Assembly: GCA_024036415.1 (NCBI GenBank)
Contig: JAMWET010000172.1
Span: 1 to 64,000 of the forward strand
Length of the DNA stretch: 64,000 bases
DNA from: Prochilodus magdalenae
Lineage: Eukaryota > Chordata > Actinopteri > Characiformes > Prochilodontidae
Reading direction: 5' to 3'
Each line of letters begins with the position of its first letter. Position 1 is the first letter of the stretch. Below the pieces are notes generated by a model that was not told the origin of the DNA, did not search any database, and was given only the letters and a program-made list of their open reading frames with translations. The position numbers and the translations under genes are program-made. This document shows positions 11,977 through 26,300 of the stretch, piece by piece.

Positions 11977-14282
11977 CTTTAATTTAAATAAAAATTGTAA
12001 TGAATTTATATAGTTCGCACAATTAAATTACACAGAATCTGAATTACTAATGGCTCAGCATGGTGGGGGGGGGGGGGGGGTCATTAATCAGTGCAGTATC
12101 ATATACATAATCAACAATTAAATGAACTGCATTAACTGTGGGTTTTACTTACTAGAATAGAGTACAATCTATTATAAAATTACTGTAGGCTATTGTGAGT
12201 GATTATGTCTCACCTGCAGAATCTATACTGTATGTGGCTCCCTCTGCACCAAGATCTAAAATAAGAACAGCACTGTTTAGCACAAATCTATCACAAAATA
12301 TATCACACATTGCCTTCATTAATGCTAAGGAAAAACTAACATCCATTTAGTATATGTTTTTCAGACCAAAAGTTACATGATGCAGACCAGCCCACCACAG
12401 AGAACATACACACACCGCTAATGCCCTGCAATGTGGTTCTTCACATCAGACTATACATCAGGTTACAGCAGCAGAGCAGTTTTCAGTTGGAAGTGTTAGA
12501 ATATGTAAGGTGTTACATATTCTAACACTTCCAACCTAAAACAAAACAGCAACCAAACAGAAAGCTGGATTCACATAAACATACTGCATTTTCATACAAA
12601 TCATACAGCCACTTCTGTCCAGAGAAGACCACAAAACCACAAGAAAAAAAGTTAAACCTATAATATGAAAGATGTACAAAGTAGACACGCACTGCTTACT
12701 GAAGACTTAGTGAAGATCACAAATTAAATTAGACAGCTGATGAGTAAAAACAACACATTTTTATAAACCCAGATCTTATCACTGTAGGCAAATCACGTTG
12801 TCCCAAACAGGAAATGAAACAGGACCTTAGATGTAGTGATGTAACAATACCTCAATCTGTATCGATGCATCGACCCAAACAGCAAACGATGCGGTGCATC
12901 GATGTGACGCATAAACATCGATGCCTGCGTTTTTTTCACACGCGTTCGAACATGATCTGTATAATTCCTCTTTGCGTGCTTCGGCCTCCCTAAACTGTAG
13001 GGGGCAGCATGTTGCAGTCTGCTAAATACATACACATCCGAACGGTAGCAGCGAAGACGTTATACACTCTCCTGTTGGTTGCAAGTCATGGGTGTGGAAA
13101 CATTTCGGTTTTTGAAAAAATAACGGACAGACGGACAAGACATTTGCCTTATGCAAAGAATGTAAGTGTGAATTAAGATACTCCGGTAACACCACAAACT
13201 TGTCAGTTCACCTAACATGGTGGGATGTTGTTGTTGATGCCGATGGCTTCAACATGAGAGAGACTCTTGCACCCTCATCGCTATTGCCCACATTTTTCCT
13301 CAAAATCTGAGTCACACTTCCAAAAGAGCGATGATTATTACGCCTGCCATCTCTTATTTCATTTGCAAGGAAATGCGGCCCTACAGTGTAGTAGAAAATG
13401 AAGGCTTTCATGAACTTCTGCACACGCTGGAGCCGAAATACAACATTCCCTCTTCAAGACATTTCAGTGAAAGCTGCATACCTAAGCTGTGTCAAGAAGT
13501 ACAGGATAACATTAAACGCAAGATAATGGATGCAGGGCAAGTCACAATCACAACAGATGGCTGGACGGCGTGTACAACCGAATCGTATGTAACCATAACC
13601 ATAACCATTTCATTGATGCTGACTGGCAAATGAAGAATTACGTTCTTCAGATGCGCGTTTTGAACGACACACATACAGGAGTAAATATCGGGCAAGGGCT
13701 GAGAGAAGCATGTGACGAGCGGAATATACAAGACAAAAAACCTGCTTGTGACCGACAATGGCAGCAACAAGTCCATAGCCGGCACGTCTATCTCCGCACA
13801 TTAAATGCTTTGCGCATACCATTAACCTAGCAACACAGAAAGGCCTGAAAATGTGCTGAAGTTAGCAGAAGTTACTTGGAGTTCCAGAACACAAGCTAAA
13901 ACAGGACGAGATAACTCGCTGGAATAGTTCATTCGACTCCTACCAGAACACAACTACACCACTAAAGACTGCTATTGATTTCTAGTTCCACTACCTCACA
14001 GGACTGTTTGCACCGCACTTTAACTCAAACTTGTATACTTGAACATCCAGTTTTGTTTTTATTTTGTTCTTATTTATCTATATTTATTTATCTATACTGA
14101 ACATCTGTACAAAGCAATTTGGGGCTGTTATTGAACATTAAGCTGCTATTTTCCCACCTGCACTGTACACTTTATATATCCATACCGTTTAAACCACATG
14201 CTTACTGATACTGCGCTTACTCTTTGCACATGTCCTGTACACATACTGTTTGCACACATTGTTTTTGTCTTTGCACTACACA

Positions 14283-14319
<37 letters not shown>

Positions 14320-17300
14320 GTTGAATTGAATTGAATGTTGGAGCGATTTTTGGAACAGCAAGCTGCAGTGTGTGTTTCACTCCTGGACAGGAAAGGTGCA
14401 AGTGACGGGCACACGCTCAATGAAGACGACATCACTGCAGCAGAAGAAATGGTCAAGCTACTCGGACCACTGAAAGCCGCCACCACCGTCATGTCTGAGG
14501 AGCAGCCCACTGTCATCGCATCACTTAAAGCCAAATTGTTGCATCATTTCAGAGCTGCAGATGAAGACTGCACAATGATCACAGATATGAAACACACTAT
14601 GACAAGGGAGCTTGAACAGTGGTATGTGGACGTGCAGCAAGTCCTACACAAAGCGTCAGCCTTGGACACCAGATTCCCTTTTGGGTAAAGAGGACAACTT
14701 TCCAGTATCTTACCCAAGACGCATCATAGCTGGAGGACCAGAAAGTACAAATCTTTTTGTCTATTTGTAGTGTTGTATTTAAAATCATAAAACATACATG
14801 ACTTTTTTTTATTTGCTAGAATAAGTGTGTGTATGCATGTATCTACAGGATGACACAGTGACACAGGGTGAGGAAAAACTTCCCTCATCTCGTGACCAGA
14901 TTACTAATGCACCTCACATTGAAACCACTGAAGGTGTGTACTGTTTATTTATTAATTTATTTATTTATTTATATTATTGAACATGCTCTTGATTAAAAAA
15001 AAAATGTTATTTTGTCCAGCATAACTGTTATGTTTTTGTGTCACTCTAGAATATGTCCCTGCCCTCAAAGTCAAAAGTCAAAGACACAGAGACTAGAATT
15101 TCTTTTTGGGGATGCATTCTGCACTCTAGATCCTAGCCAAATGATCAAAACCTCCAGAGAGACTACAGACTGCATCTTTGACCCTAGGTGGTAAGGTGTT
15201 AGAGTGGTGGAAAACTCATCAGTCCTCTTCTAGCAGACCTAGCTAAGACATACCTGTGCATTCCTGGTACAAGCGTACCTTCTGAGCGTGTTTTTGCACT
15301 GCAGGTGGCATTGTTTTTTCTGAGCACAGTGTTCCGTTTCCTGAACATGTTGATCAGCTGGTTTTTCTAAAAAAAAACCTATCAAAGAAGACTATTGAAA
15401 GACTTAGGTTATTTCACATTTTTCTTACTTGAGTCTTAAGTAAATTATGCTACTGTATATGCACTAGTCAGTGGTATCCTAAAAATTAATTTACTACTAC
15501 CAAACAATAGTAGTAAGCAAAGTAGCTTTTCTGCTGTAGAGATTTGCAGTAACACTCCTCTTTGTTTAGCCTAACTCATTTCGCAGTGTTAACTGCACTT
15601 GTTTACAGTATCTATTTACTGTTACGTGATTTTCCACTAATGGCTGCTGTATTTAAAAACACAACATTTGACATTTAACAATAAAAAGGTCAAATTACAT
15701 TTTGTCTGCATTTATGAGTTCATAGAAACATAACCGATTGTGTGAAATTGTATCGAATCCGAGTACCGTATTCGAGTACCGAACCGAATCGTGGCAAATT
15801 TCAAAGTATCGAAAATTATAGTATCATTGGCTAAAAGAATCGATGCAAGATCGTATCGTGATGAATCTTATGATTTACACCCCTACTTACAGGGGTTGAA
15901 CAATGAAACTGAAACACCTGGTTTTAGACCACAATCATTTATTAGTATGGTGTAGGGCCTCCTTTTGCGGCCAATACAGCGTCAGTTGGGCAGCCGTGGT
16001 TTTATGTTTTTTGGATACAATCCGGGTTAGCACCCAAACATCCCTTTCAGACAGCTTTCTCTTGTGTCCACAGTTAATCCTGTTGGATGTGGTTCGTCCT
16101 TCTTGGTGGTATGCTGACATTACCCTGGATACCGTGGCTCTTGATACATCACAAAGACTTGCTGTCTTGGTCACAGATGGGCCAGCAAGACGTGCACCAT
16201 CAATTTGTCCTCTTTTGAACTCTGGTATGTCACCCATAATGTTGTGTGCATTGCAATATTTTGAGCAAAACTGTGCTCTTACCTGCTAATTGAACCTTCA
16301 CACTCTGCTCTTACTGGTGCAATGTGCAATTAATGAAGATTGGCCACCAGGCTGGTCCAATTTAGCCATGAGACCTCCTACACTAAAATGACAGGTGTTT
16401 CAGTTTCATTGTCCAACCCCTATAGATGTTCACTTTGGCATCTTGTCAAACACCACTCAGCTTTTGCAGTAAAGGAGCACTTTAGGTATCAAATTCGTGC
16501 TAAAAATAAACTGAAGACCTAAAGCAACTGTAACTCTGTAGACCACTGCTGCTATGCCAGTACTAAAATGTGCGATACTGTTCAGACTAAATTCATATCC
16601 ATATATTTACACACTTCTGAACATGACTCCATGCTCGCTTAAGTTTTACTCAAGAATGAAATGAGCAAACCCCTCTTTAAACATTTCACTGTATAGATAG
16701 GAATATTGCTAAGGATGTCTGGTATAAGTGCCACTGAAGTGCAGATTTCTGGACCAGTGTAAGAAAACTGCATTTTTATATACGTATTGTAATTAAAATT
16801 AATTTATGCCATCTTTTAGAAGCATAATATAGATGTAAAATAATCCATTAAAAAAAGTCAAAATTGACCAGTAAAAACAATCAGATATATCAGGCTATCT
16901 TTGAGTTTTCCATCTCCATAACAAACATACTGTTTCTGTGATAATGTTTTAAAAAAAAAAAAAAATCACTGTGCCTCTCTCCAGGATAACTTGGGGCTCA
17001 GCAGATTTTGTGCTCATAGGGAGAGTGGCAGAGAGAAAAAATGCACTAGCATTGCTTTATAGAAGAAACAGATTTTATATTTTAACATGTATCAACCTGT
17101 ATCAGTATAAACAGCAGTCACATCCTACATCTTGCCTGAAAATATACAGATGTACTAGAAAGACAGCCTTAAGTCCCTATTGCCTCTAAGTCTCCTAACC
17201 CACCTGTGGCCTCAGAGTTTCTTGACCTGCCTGTGGCCTTAAATTTTATAGACCTCCAGAGACCATCAACACCTGCCTTCAAGGATCAACTCAGCATTCT

Positions 17301-20300
17301 GCAGAGCACTGGCCCATCACTGTCTTCTCTCAAAGCTTCGCACAGTGTTATGGAGAGCAATGGTCTCGACTCGGCTTCATTATACAACTTCAAGCTACCA
17401 TGCCAGAGGCGTCCCTGTATTGGCTGGTCTTATAAGTCCCTATACCCATCAACATTTCCATCTGCATGTCAATAACTGTAGCTGTCACAGTTTTGCTGTG
17501 GGTGTTAGTCCAGGCATCATTCATCTCCTGTCTTGTCTTTTGTTCACATTGTCTGGATCCTGCCCAATATCCCGTCTGTTGTCTTGTCCATTTCCATGTC
17601 TACATGTTAGAGAGGGCTACCATAACATGCTTTATATCCTGTCTGTGTCTGCATTTGTTGTCCCTCTTAGATATTGTTAGATATTGTTATTGTTTTTAAG
17701 GAACTACCAAAGTTGTTTCAAATGTACTAAATCTGAATTATGTTTTAGATTCTTTGTAAGCGTTTAGTATTTAAGTTTAAATATTAAAATTACTCAGTAC
17801 CTACACAAAAGGCTTTACTGGTTATCATGGATCTAATTCTATTTTTCACTGCGATGCTTTTCTAACAGTAATTATAGTTTTTATGGATTTATTTCTAATT
17901 TCTGATATTCTTTCTGGTATTTTTCTGGTTTTCTAACAGTTTTTAATCAGTTATAACTGATAACATAAATAATTCTGTCTAATGACAGAATTTTGCTTAT
18001 TAGATACTATTTTATTATCATTGTACTATGGTATTATTCATTGACATATTATAATTTTCATTTAAATATGCTCTACTGTTTCTGTTTTGCTATGTGTCCT
18101 CTTTTAAGTCCTTTGTCTTTTCAGGGTTTCTTTTGTTTACACTTGTTTTTTTCTGGGCCATTTCAGGGCCCAAGCATCTCTTAGCCTGCACAGGTCACAT
18201 AGCCAACACCACATTAATTCACAGGAGACGTTTTGGCACTACTTAGCGGTCAGAAAACAGAAGTGTTTAAAAAAGGAGATAAAAAACACTTATGTCAGAA
18301 AACACAGAAAAGGAAATGACTGAAAACAAGTCTCTCATGACTTTCTAGCACATAGTCTAGGTGAAATTCAGACTGTAAACTCCTCAGATTCAAAGGCAGG
18401 CAATGAAGTCAGTACAGCCTGGTCACTCTTACTTAGTTATTACATTTTTTTAAATCACATTTTTTTAAAATAAAATTGATTAAAATAAAGAAAATAAAAA
18501 AGATTTCTCAGATTGTTTCTAGTTCAATCAAGATAACGAAAAATGTAATTACTAGTTAAGGTTCATAAGAAAGGCACAGGCAGCTTTCTTTCATGGTATT
18601 TGGCATCATGCAGCAGCTGAAAAACAATATATTGCCTGTTATAGCGCCGCCTATGGACTAATTAACACCAAAGTACCCAAACAAGCCTTACAAGCCTATT
18701 AAGTTTGGTGAGAACTGACGTTAGCTTTCTACATTTATAGGCATTTTTGTGAAATAAGCTCCACTCACAAGGCCTTAATTGGCCTGTGGCAGCCATATTG
18801 TTGACAAATTTTTAAAAATTTTATATGATTCTTTACCTACAGACTCGAAACATTTTGATACCTATTTATTTGGGGTATCATGAAAAACCTAGTTCAACTT
18901 GCCAACTATGATACAGTAGTTGTGGGCAAAGGCGTTTTTACAGAATTCTTCAAGGACTAAGACAAAGAAAGAATTTTGTCTGTGTTCCATGGTTCAGGAG
19001 ATATCTGACAAATTGCAATGGCTTGCTCTATAGCACCTCCATTAGGCCATTCCTTGTGTGCAGAAAGATCTACAAATTTTCCTTTCAAGTCTAGTAATTC
19101 AACAGAATTACTGTAATGCCTCCCATGTTGAATACATAAGCCTACCTGTAAGAAAGAGCTGACGGGGTTCCCACACTTCTATGTCGTTTTCATCCAAAAG
19201 GCTTATTGTGATACTCTCAGCCTCAGCATGCACCACAAATGCAGGGTGGTAGTTTTGATCATATTCTTGTTCAAAAGTCTCAACCTTAGAAAATAAAACA
19301 GCAGCTTAAATATTTCAGCATGTAAAAATGTTCTGTACAGTCTGATGTTTTGTTAATGACCCTGGTTAATATCAAGATGCAGGCTCTAATTTACCTTTGG
19401 CTGCGGCATATAAGGGTCACAGAAAGGCCTGTACTTTTTTCCAGGTGTTAGCTGACATTTGGAGCTGGTTCTTATATTTGTGAAATCCATATACTGATTC
19501 TTCACCTTCACATGCAGAAAGGATTAGAATCTTTTAAAGTCTTGATCTTTTAAATATAACACTTAGGAGATTTCTAGATGAAAAGTTTAAAGAAAGTCTC
19601 TAATGCAATACATACAAACAACATTTCCCATTTGTATGAGAATGTAGAGTATAGGTCTTTATAACTAGTCTGGATTACCTCTGTGAGTGGCACGTTCCCT
19701 GGCAACAAATGGATATGCAATTCTCTCAGATTTTGCCGGCCTGGTATTAGTTTGTAGAAGAGAAGGACTTGAGCCCTAATGGTGCTTCCAAAAAACATCT
19801 TGGAGATTAGGCCGAACACAGAAAGGCCTTGAATTGCAGTAATTACATGGGTGTTTGTCACATGTAGTGGCTTAATGATCTCTACATTATCTTCAGTGAA
19901 ATGTGCCACAGCCCACTCAACCTGATTTTCTTCTGCAACAAATAAACAAATCCAAAGAAGATTACAGTTTATTTGATGATGATGGGTTTACAGGGTAAGT
20001 TACTTTAAATAAAATATAAGTGATGAATGCTATTTAATGTACTATTGTATATGTAACTGTGTAACTGGGCTGTGATTTAAAAAATACTTTGGACAGAAGA
20101 AATTTGTAAGAATTGTAAGAATGTTTCCACATGTGAACAGAGCTAAAGAAGAGAATTCTAAAATGACTAAAATATATATAAGAAATAAAGAATTAACTAG
20201 AAGGCCTATTTTAAAGTTGGATGATCAAATACACAGACAAAAAAACTTCACAATCCAATAAATTCCTAATAAAAAATTAAACTTACCATATTGTATCTCA

Positions 20301-23300
20301 CAGTGTGGGAAGTGCAGATGGCTGATTGACCCCTCAAAGCACTCAATATTGTACAGAGGTCCTGCAGGCTTCATGTGACCTAAACCATCCAACAGTCTGG
20401 TATCCCAGGAGTCTATTCTGTACAGCACCTCCCCTTTACCCTCCATCTCAAACATCAGATTGGTCAGTCTGCACTGAAACTGACCGGCATGAGGACAAAG
20501 AAACCTGAAGAGGAAATGTCAGACAAAGGTTGTCAAATACATAATTCTCAAACTGATTGTACTGTTCTGGTTTGACTAAAGGCAAAAAGCCATGAAGAAT
20601 GCCATGAGTATGTTACCTGTATGTGTTATTATTCTTAACTTCCAAATTGTTTTCAGTCACTTCAGGAACAAATTCTTCAAAAGCCATTGGCAACTGTGGA
20701 AGTGTGGAATAAATTATAAATAGACTGAAAGGACACAGAAATTAAACTACAATAAGACAACTTTAGTTAACCAAGTTCCAAGCCGCAGTTTCTATAATAT
20801 AAGGAACTATTAGTTTTTTCAATAAATATTCAACTGACTCCAAGCCTAGTCATAAGTACTTAAGTGACAATCTTACAAATTTCAAACATCTGTGTTTAAA
20901 TGAAATGAAAATGATTTTTTTTTTAACTTAAGATTCAGACCATGCACTATATGTTTACTATTAACATACAGTGTTTACTTATTTTCTATATGTACTCACA
21001 TGGTCAGTGTAAAGGTGTTGTGCAGATGCTGGGCTAGATTCTTCTACCAGCACATCAAAAGAACCTATATTATCAGTAGAAAGCACATCTGTATAAAAAC
21101 AAGCATATGCAGAAATAAATAGAGCTTTTATACCCAAAAATCCAATTACTTAAAATTTAACTCGACTCTGTAAGTCTGTATCTACTCTAAATCAGGTTGT
21201 ATTCATCTGTTTATTCATATGTGCTGAACCACATAAAGTGTCCTTCTTATACTGTTGTGTTTACCAATTTCAGATGAACCATGTTTAGTCTGTATCAATT
21301 AAATATAAATTAAAAGTTTGAGGTTGACTGATGATTGCAAGTTGTTTATAATTCACAGTCAGAATGCTTATTGGTCTGTAAAAACTGCATAGTTCTTTTC
21401 CTTATTTAGGAATGATTGGGATTAAAGCCTCTCTCCATGAGGAGGAATATATGCTTTCTTAATAAACCACATATAAATAAATAGTGAAATTTCATTTTAG
21501 ACTATTTTGTAGGGTATACATCACTTTCTGAAGTCTTGTTATTTGTCAAGGGATCATGCCATCATTTACAATTCTCTCTAAGCACTGCCTTGGCTGAATC
21601 TTAAAGTATGATAGGGCTTACTTTGCCATTGTCATTACTTTCAATGTATTGTTTTATTTTTTCCTTCAACTGCTGAATGACATTAGTGTTATTAAGAATG
21701 CTTGTGTTATTTATTTATGATACAATATGATATAAAATCGTATGTCTTTTTTTGCAAACATTAAAAACAATAATCTACCCTGGATTAAGGTGTGTGTGGC
21801 ACACTAGACTACTAAACAGAATAAACATAAAATTAACCCAATTTACGATAACCCCTAAACCTCACCCTATCCTTGACGAGAACCAGCTGAACAATACAGC
21901 CACTTAAAAATCAATCATCCTTTACCTTGTAAGAAGATCCACTATCCAACCAACCATATTTAAGTCCAGAATAAAAAAGAGAAATTTGTATCTCTGCTAG
22001 AATATGAGGCTGAATACTATTAAAGATGAAAGAAAATCTATGAATAACAGTGGGTCGTGAGATCCAAGACACTCCAAATGCTTAAACAAGAACAATACGA
22101 GGTTATGCAGAGGCATCCTTCAGAAGGAAACAAGAATATAGAAAATAATTTTAAAATCCTGGCAAGAAGGGCATAAACACTAAGCACTGTAACCTAAAAG
22201 ATGAAAATGAAGGGAAATTGATATAAAAATAGCAGTTCCTCTCTCATTACCTTATAACGATTTCTATAAGACCAGTAATAAGTCATTGTAATCAGTAATA
22301 ATAAGTGTTAAATTTTACACTAGATTATTCTCCTCAGGAATTTTATTTTGAAATTTGCTAATTATCTTTTTGTTGGAGCACTTCATTGAGGACTGAGAAG
22401 GGGTGGAGTTATTTTATATAAATATTGTTTCTTTTTATACATGTCCTTAACTTCCTTTGTTATTGTTTATTTTCTTCTATGTCATTTTTCATCTTCAGCT
22501 TAAGAATATATCAAACAGTAGCTATATTTAGTAGAGTGAGTTCGATATTAGCAGAGTTTTCACAGCTGTAATTAGGGCCTTCAAAAAAGGTTACATGTAT
22601 TTTCTTCATAAAATTAGTTAGTCCAGTCCAACCATGGGTACATTGTTGTGTTGTTCAAACATCATTCTATGCAATTTCTGTTAAGCTAGAATGATAAAAA
22701 TGTGAAATAAATAATTATGACTAAACTCACACAACAATGTATTTCTTCTTTCTATTCCTGGGGTGCGTTTCCCAAAACAAAAGTTAGCAACTTACATAGT
22801 TGGAACGACACAGCTATGACGCAAGTGTTTCCCAAAACCATGGTTGGAACTAAGGAGGTAACTACTCAACTGACGGCGTCATCGATGATGCAGGGTGCAG
22901 TATAAACATACCTGTTAGTGAGCTAAAATAATTTATTATTTTCTGGTACGTACATTTAGAACATACATCAAATGCTGTAAACATGTTCTTAATGTATGTC
23001 CATATATATCTGTGTTTATGAGTACAGCTGGATTTATCAAATAGTTATAATTCATTTGTGGCTGTCAAGAAAAAAATGTCATAAAGTTAGTCTTTATTAC
23101 AAACATATATCATAAATGACAATGTGGAAAACTTTACAGTGCTTTAATGAATCAATTCTTAATCATTGAGAGCTTTCCTTACCATTACAAAAAAAAATTG
23201 CTAATTTTTATATTGCTACTAGTTCTTCCTTTTTGTTTATGGAGAAATGTGTTGTAACATGGTGGTAGAATTGGAGTGTAAATGTAATGTAAAAAAAATT

Positions 23301-26300
23301 ATCCTGTGTTGTTTGTTTCACCTGAGAAGAGATCCGGTTCACTTCTGGACATATTTCCCATTGTTGAGGCTGCTGTGTTTGCGGATCTAGAATGATATTT
23401 AAATTACCCATCAGCCTTTTTTCTGTTCCCTCCGGTTCCACACCCTCAGCAGCACAGACCTGTTACCAGCCTGTATATTTAAGGTATCATTTCTCCCTAC
23501 CTCTTTGTGCAACATTGCACTTATTTCACATGTCCAATAGTATGTAAGCCTTCACTCACTCATAGATATCTAAACTACACTCATCATTAAAAATATAGTT
23601 GCACCCAGGAGTTGCACCCACTACGATGGTCAGCCACACAATTTACAGTGATACATCAACAACATTAACATTAAAACCACCTCAATGTATCTACACTCTT
23701 TATTCATTGTATCAGCTCCACCTTTTAGTTTTACAATTACAGCCCATAGTCCATCCTATTCTTTACATACTTTGTATGTCTCTGACTGTACATCTACAAG
23801 GTGGACCAGAAAGGTAGGAGTGTCTAGAAGAGTGGACACAGTGGACGCTGCTGTATCTGATCCACTCATACCAGCACGACGCCAGTGCTACTGCAAGTTT
23901 CTACTTCTGTGAGATTTATGGTTAGGTCAAACAAAACATAACAATAAGAGCCTTGTCACAGATTAAGCTAATAAAATGGTAAATGATGAAAAATGTCACA
24001 CTGTACACATATTTTACACTCACCTTGTTTTATGACTGATGGAAGACTGCCATGAAGATTTTTTTTCATTCAATGTGTGCGTTGAATGTTGCACAGGTTT
24101 AGGATTTAGAAATAGAAAGCTGTTAGAACGTGATGATCCATAAACAGAACTGCAGCCAGATCCTGACACTGAAACATAACCAGAACTTGCCAGAGACCAT
24201 GTGTCTAAACTCTCAGCATCAGCAACTGTGACATATAGAGAAAAGGTTTAAATTAAATTCATAATTTGACAAGTAGCACAGCGGAATCATCAATTACTGA
24301 TTAATTTAATTATTACTAAAGTAAACCTGACCTAAAAAATGAAAAACAATTAGTTTTAAGCCCCAAATTTAGTCATGCCCTATTCTACCAACTAACAAAA
24401 TATTTGTGAATAAATTACCAATAATATATATATTTTATAGATATACTTTTATATTACTTATTATTATACTTTCTGTTAGATGATAAACCAACTTTTAAAT
24501 TACATGCCAAATAACTGATAAATAATCTAAAGCTGTAATATTATAATAATAATATTATGTTTTGTTGCTTTGCCTACATAGGCTTGGAAAAAAAACATCT
24601 GAAGCTACCTTTTCACCTATTCTCTTAATTCTTTTAAGGTGGAATGATAATAAAGTGGAATAAATAATTATGACTAAACTCACACAACAATGTATTTGGT
24701 TGTTTTAAAACAAAAAGCCTGTTAAAAACATCCTTTGAGCACTTTTTGCAGGTATGTCCATTTAAGTTTGGTTTTATATTGTTAAATGTGTGAATTTCAT
24801 ACTATTTCATATGCATTTTATTTTTATTCTTACATTACTGTTAATCTCTTATAATATGCTATTGGTAAATGTCCTCTCTGAAAACAGCTATGGTGATACC
24901 AGGCGGAGCTGAGGTCAAGCGAGAAAAAGTTAATGAATCCTGTTAAAAACATCTTTTGTGCGCTTAAGGCAGGTGGAAAAAATAAATGCCCCAGTAAAGT
25001 TAACCTTCAACGTTGGCGTCAGGTTCTAGTTCTCAACACAAGATTCATAATAAACATAATACAGAGAAAAGTAAACTATATAAAACTTTTAGCTTTGCGC
25101 GTGATTTTTTCCCCGACACCTTCTTACCATTGTGTTCCTTTTTCTTTGATATCACCTCCACAGGTTAGTCCTGGGTGTAAGTAATGTCTTTAGCCCACAC
25201 TGTTTTCAACACGAGTTCTTACATGTTCTGCTACAAGAAATTGATAAATGTTCTCAGTGGGGATTCATTATTCTGCAGCTTGGAAATGAGTCTCTGTGCC
25301 TTTTGAATTTAAAGATCCACATCTGCATCTAGGCTTTTAGAGGAACCCCTCCACAATTGTTGCTACTGATGCTTCCTTGAAGCGTTCTTTCACTCCATTA
25401 ATTTGAATATGGTTCCACCAAGGCCACCCTTCAAGATTAGCTGCTTTAGTCTGTCTTACTTTCTGCTGTTTTGGAACGTCTGGCATAGAATCTCCTAAAT
25501 CAGTATTAGCCATACTGAGCTTGTGAATGCATTTTTCTGCTTCCCCAATTCTGCTGCCTGGTTCCTTAATATTTTCATTTGTCTGCTGCAATCTCTGAAC
25601 AGTGGCTTTCCCAGTGTACATTCAAAAGCCTTCACCTGAAAGAGCATAGCTGGTAACTACCAGTGCTAAAACCACAGTACAGAGTAAGTACAGAGTACAG
25701 AGGCAAGCTAGGAGTTTCCCCAGGATTCCTTTATAGATAAAAATACACCAGTGCTTTTGTCCAGTCCACCAAAACATAAAGAATGCAATAATACATTTAC
25801 ATTTACATTTAAGGCGTTTAGCAGACGGTCTTATCCAGAGCGACTTACAACCGTGCTTATTGTTCGATCTCAAAAAAAGGTTCTTATATAAAATATATCA
25901 CCATAATCAATCACAGACAGGAGAGTAGCATCTACATGTTTCTTCTAAGTATTAGGATAAACAGGATTTATTTCTAAAAACAATCTTCACCTTGAGCTTC
26001 CTGGATTACCCACATATACATTAAATGAAAGCTTAAAATTTATCCATAGCCCAGATACTCGTACACACTCACCCTCTTAATTTACCATTGGACGTAAAAT
26101 GGCCAAATCATTAAACTGTTTTTTAAGAAGACCATAAATGTAGTTTTATTAGCATTTAAGATCAATTTTAAAATATGCAGAGTAGTTTGTAACGACTGTA
26201 ATGCAGTCTGTGTCTCTTGTACCACCTGTACTATAATGTAAACACACATATAAATGTCATGTGTTAGAATTTGTGACCTTAGAAATCATCTGTACCATTT

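Larger units (their letters stand above)
22690..24640 (-). repeat. Duplicated two-exon linker module, copy A
   Basis: This segment and 24650-27190 share their borders: 'taattatgactaaactcacacaacaatg' at 22713 and 24667, and 'taggcttggaaaaaaaacatctgaag' at 24580 and 27141. They also share both exons and most intron sequence between, for example the block beginning 'aaattacccatcagcc' at 23400 and 26471. It is a tandem genomic duplication of the Ser-rich exon pair. Copy A carries a repeat insertion at 23580-23930 and another near 22757-22900. Confidence 0.9.

Noticed and set aside
12062..12081. Run of about 19 G residues as a G-quadruplex regulatory element.
   Set aside because: A homopolymer in a repeat-rich intron; such runs are common and also prone to assembly error.
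14287..14317. (TA)n tract as a regulatory feature.
   Set aside because: An ordinary microsatellite inside a dead transposon.
13331..14688. Host ZBED gene on the plus strand.
   Set aside because: The pieces lie inside a TIR-bounded element with an 8-bp target duplication and are separated by stops and frameshifts.
17206..17699. Overlapping plus-strand frames as a gene.
   Set aside because: No domain, no splice context, and they sit in an intron of the main gene on the other strand.
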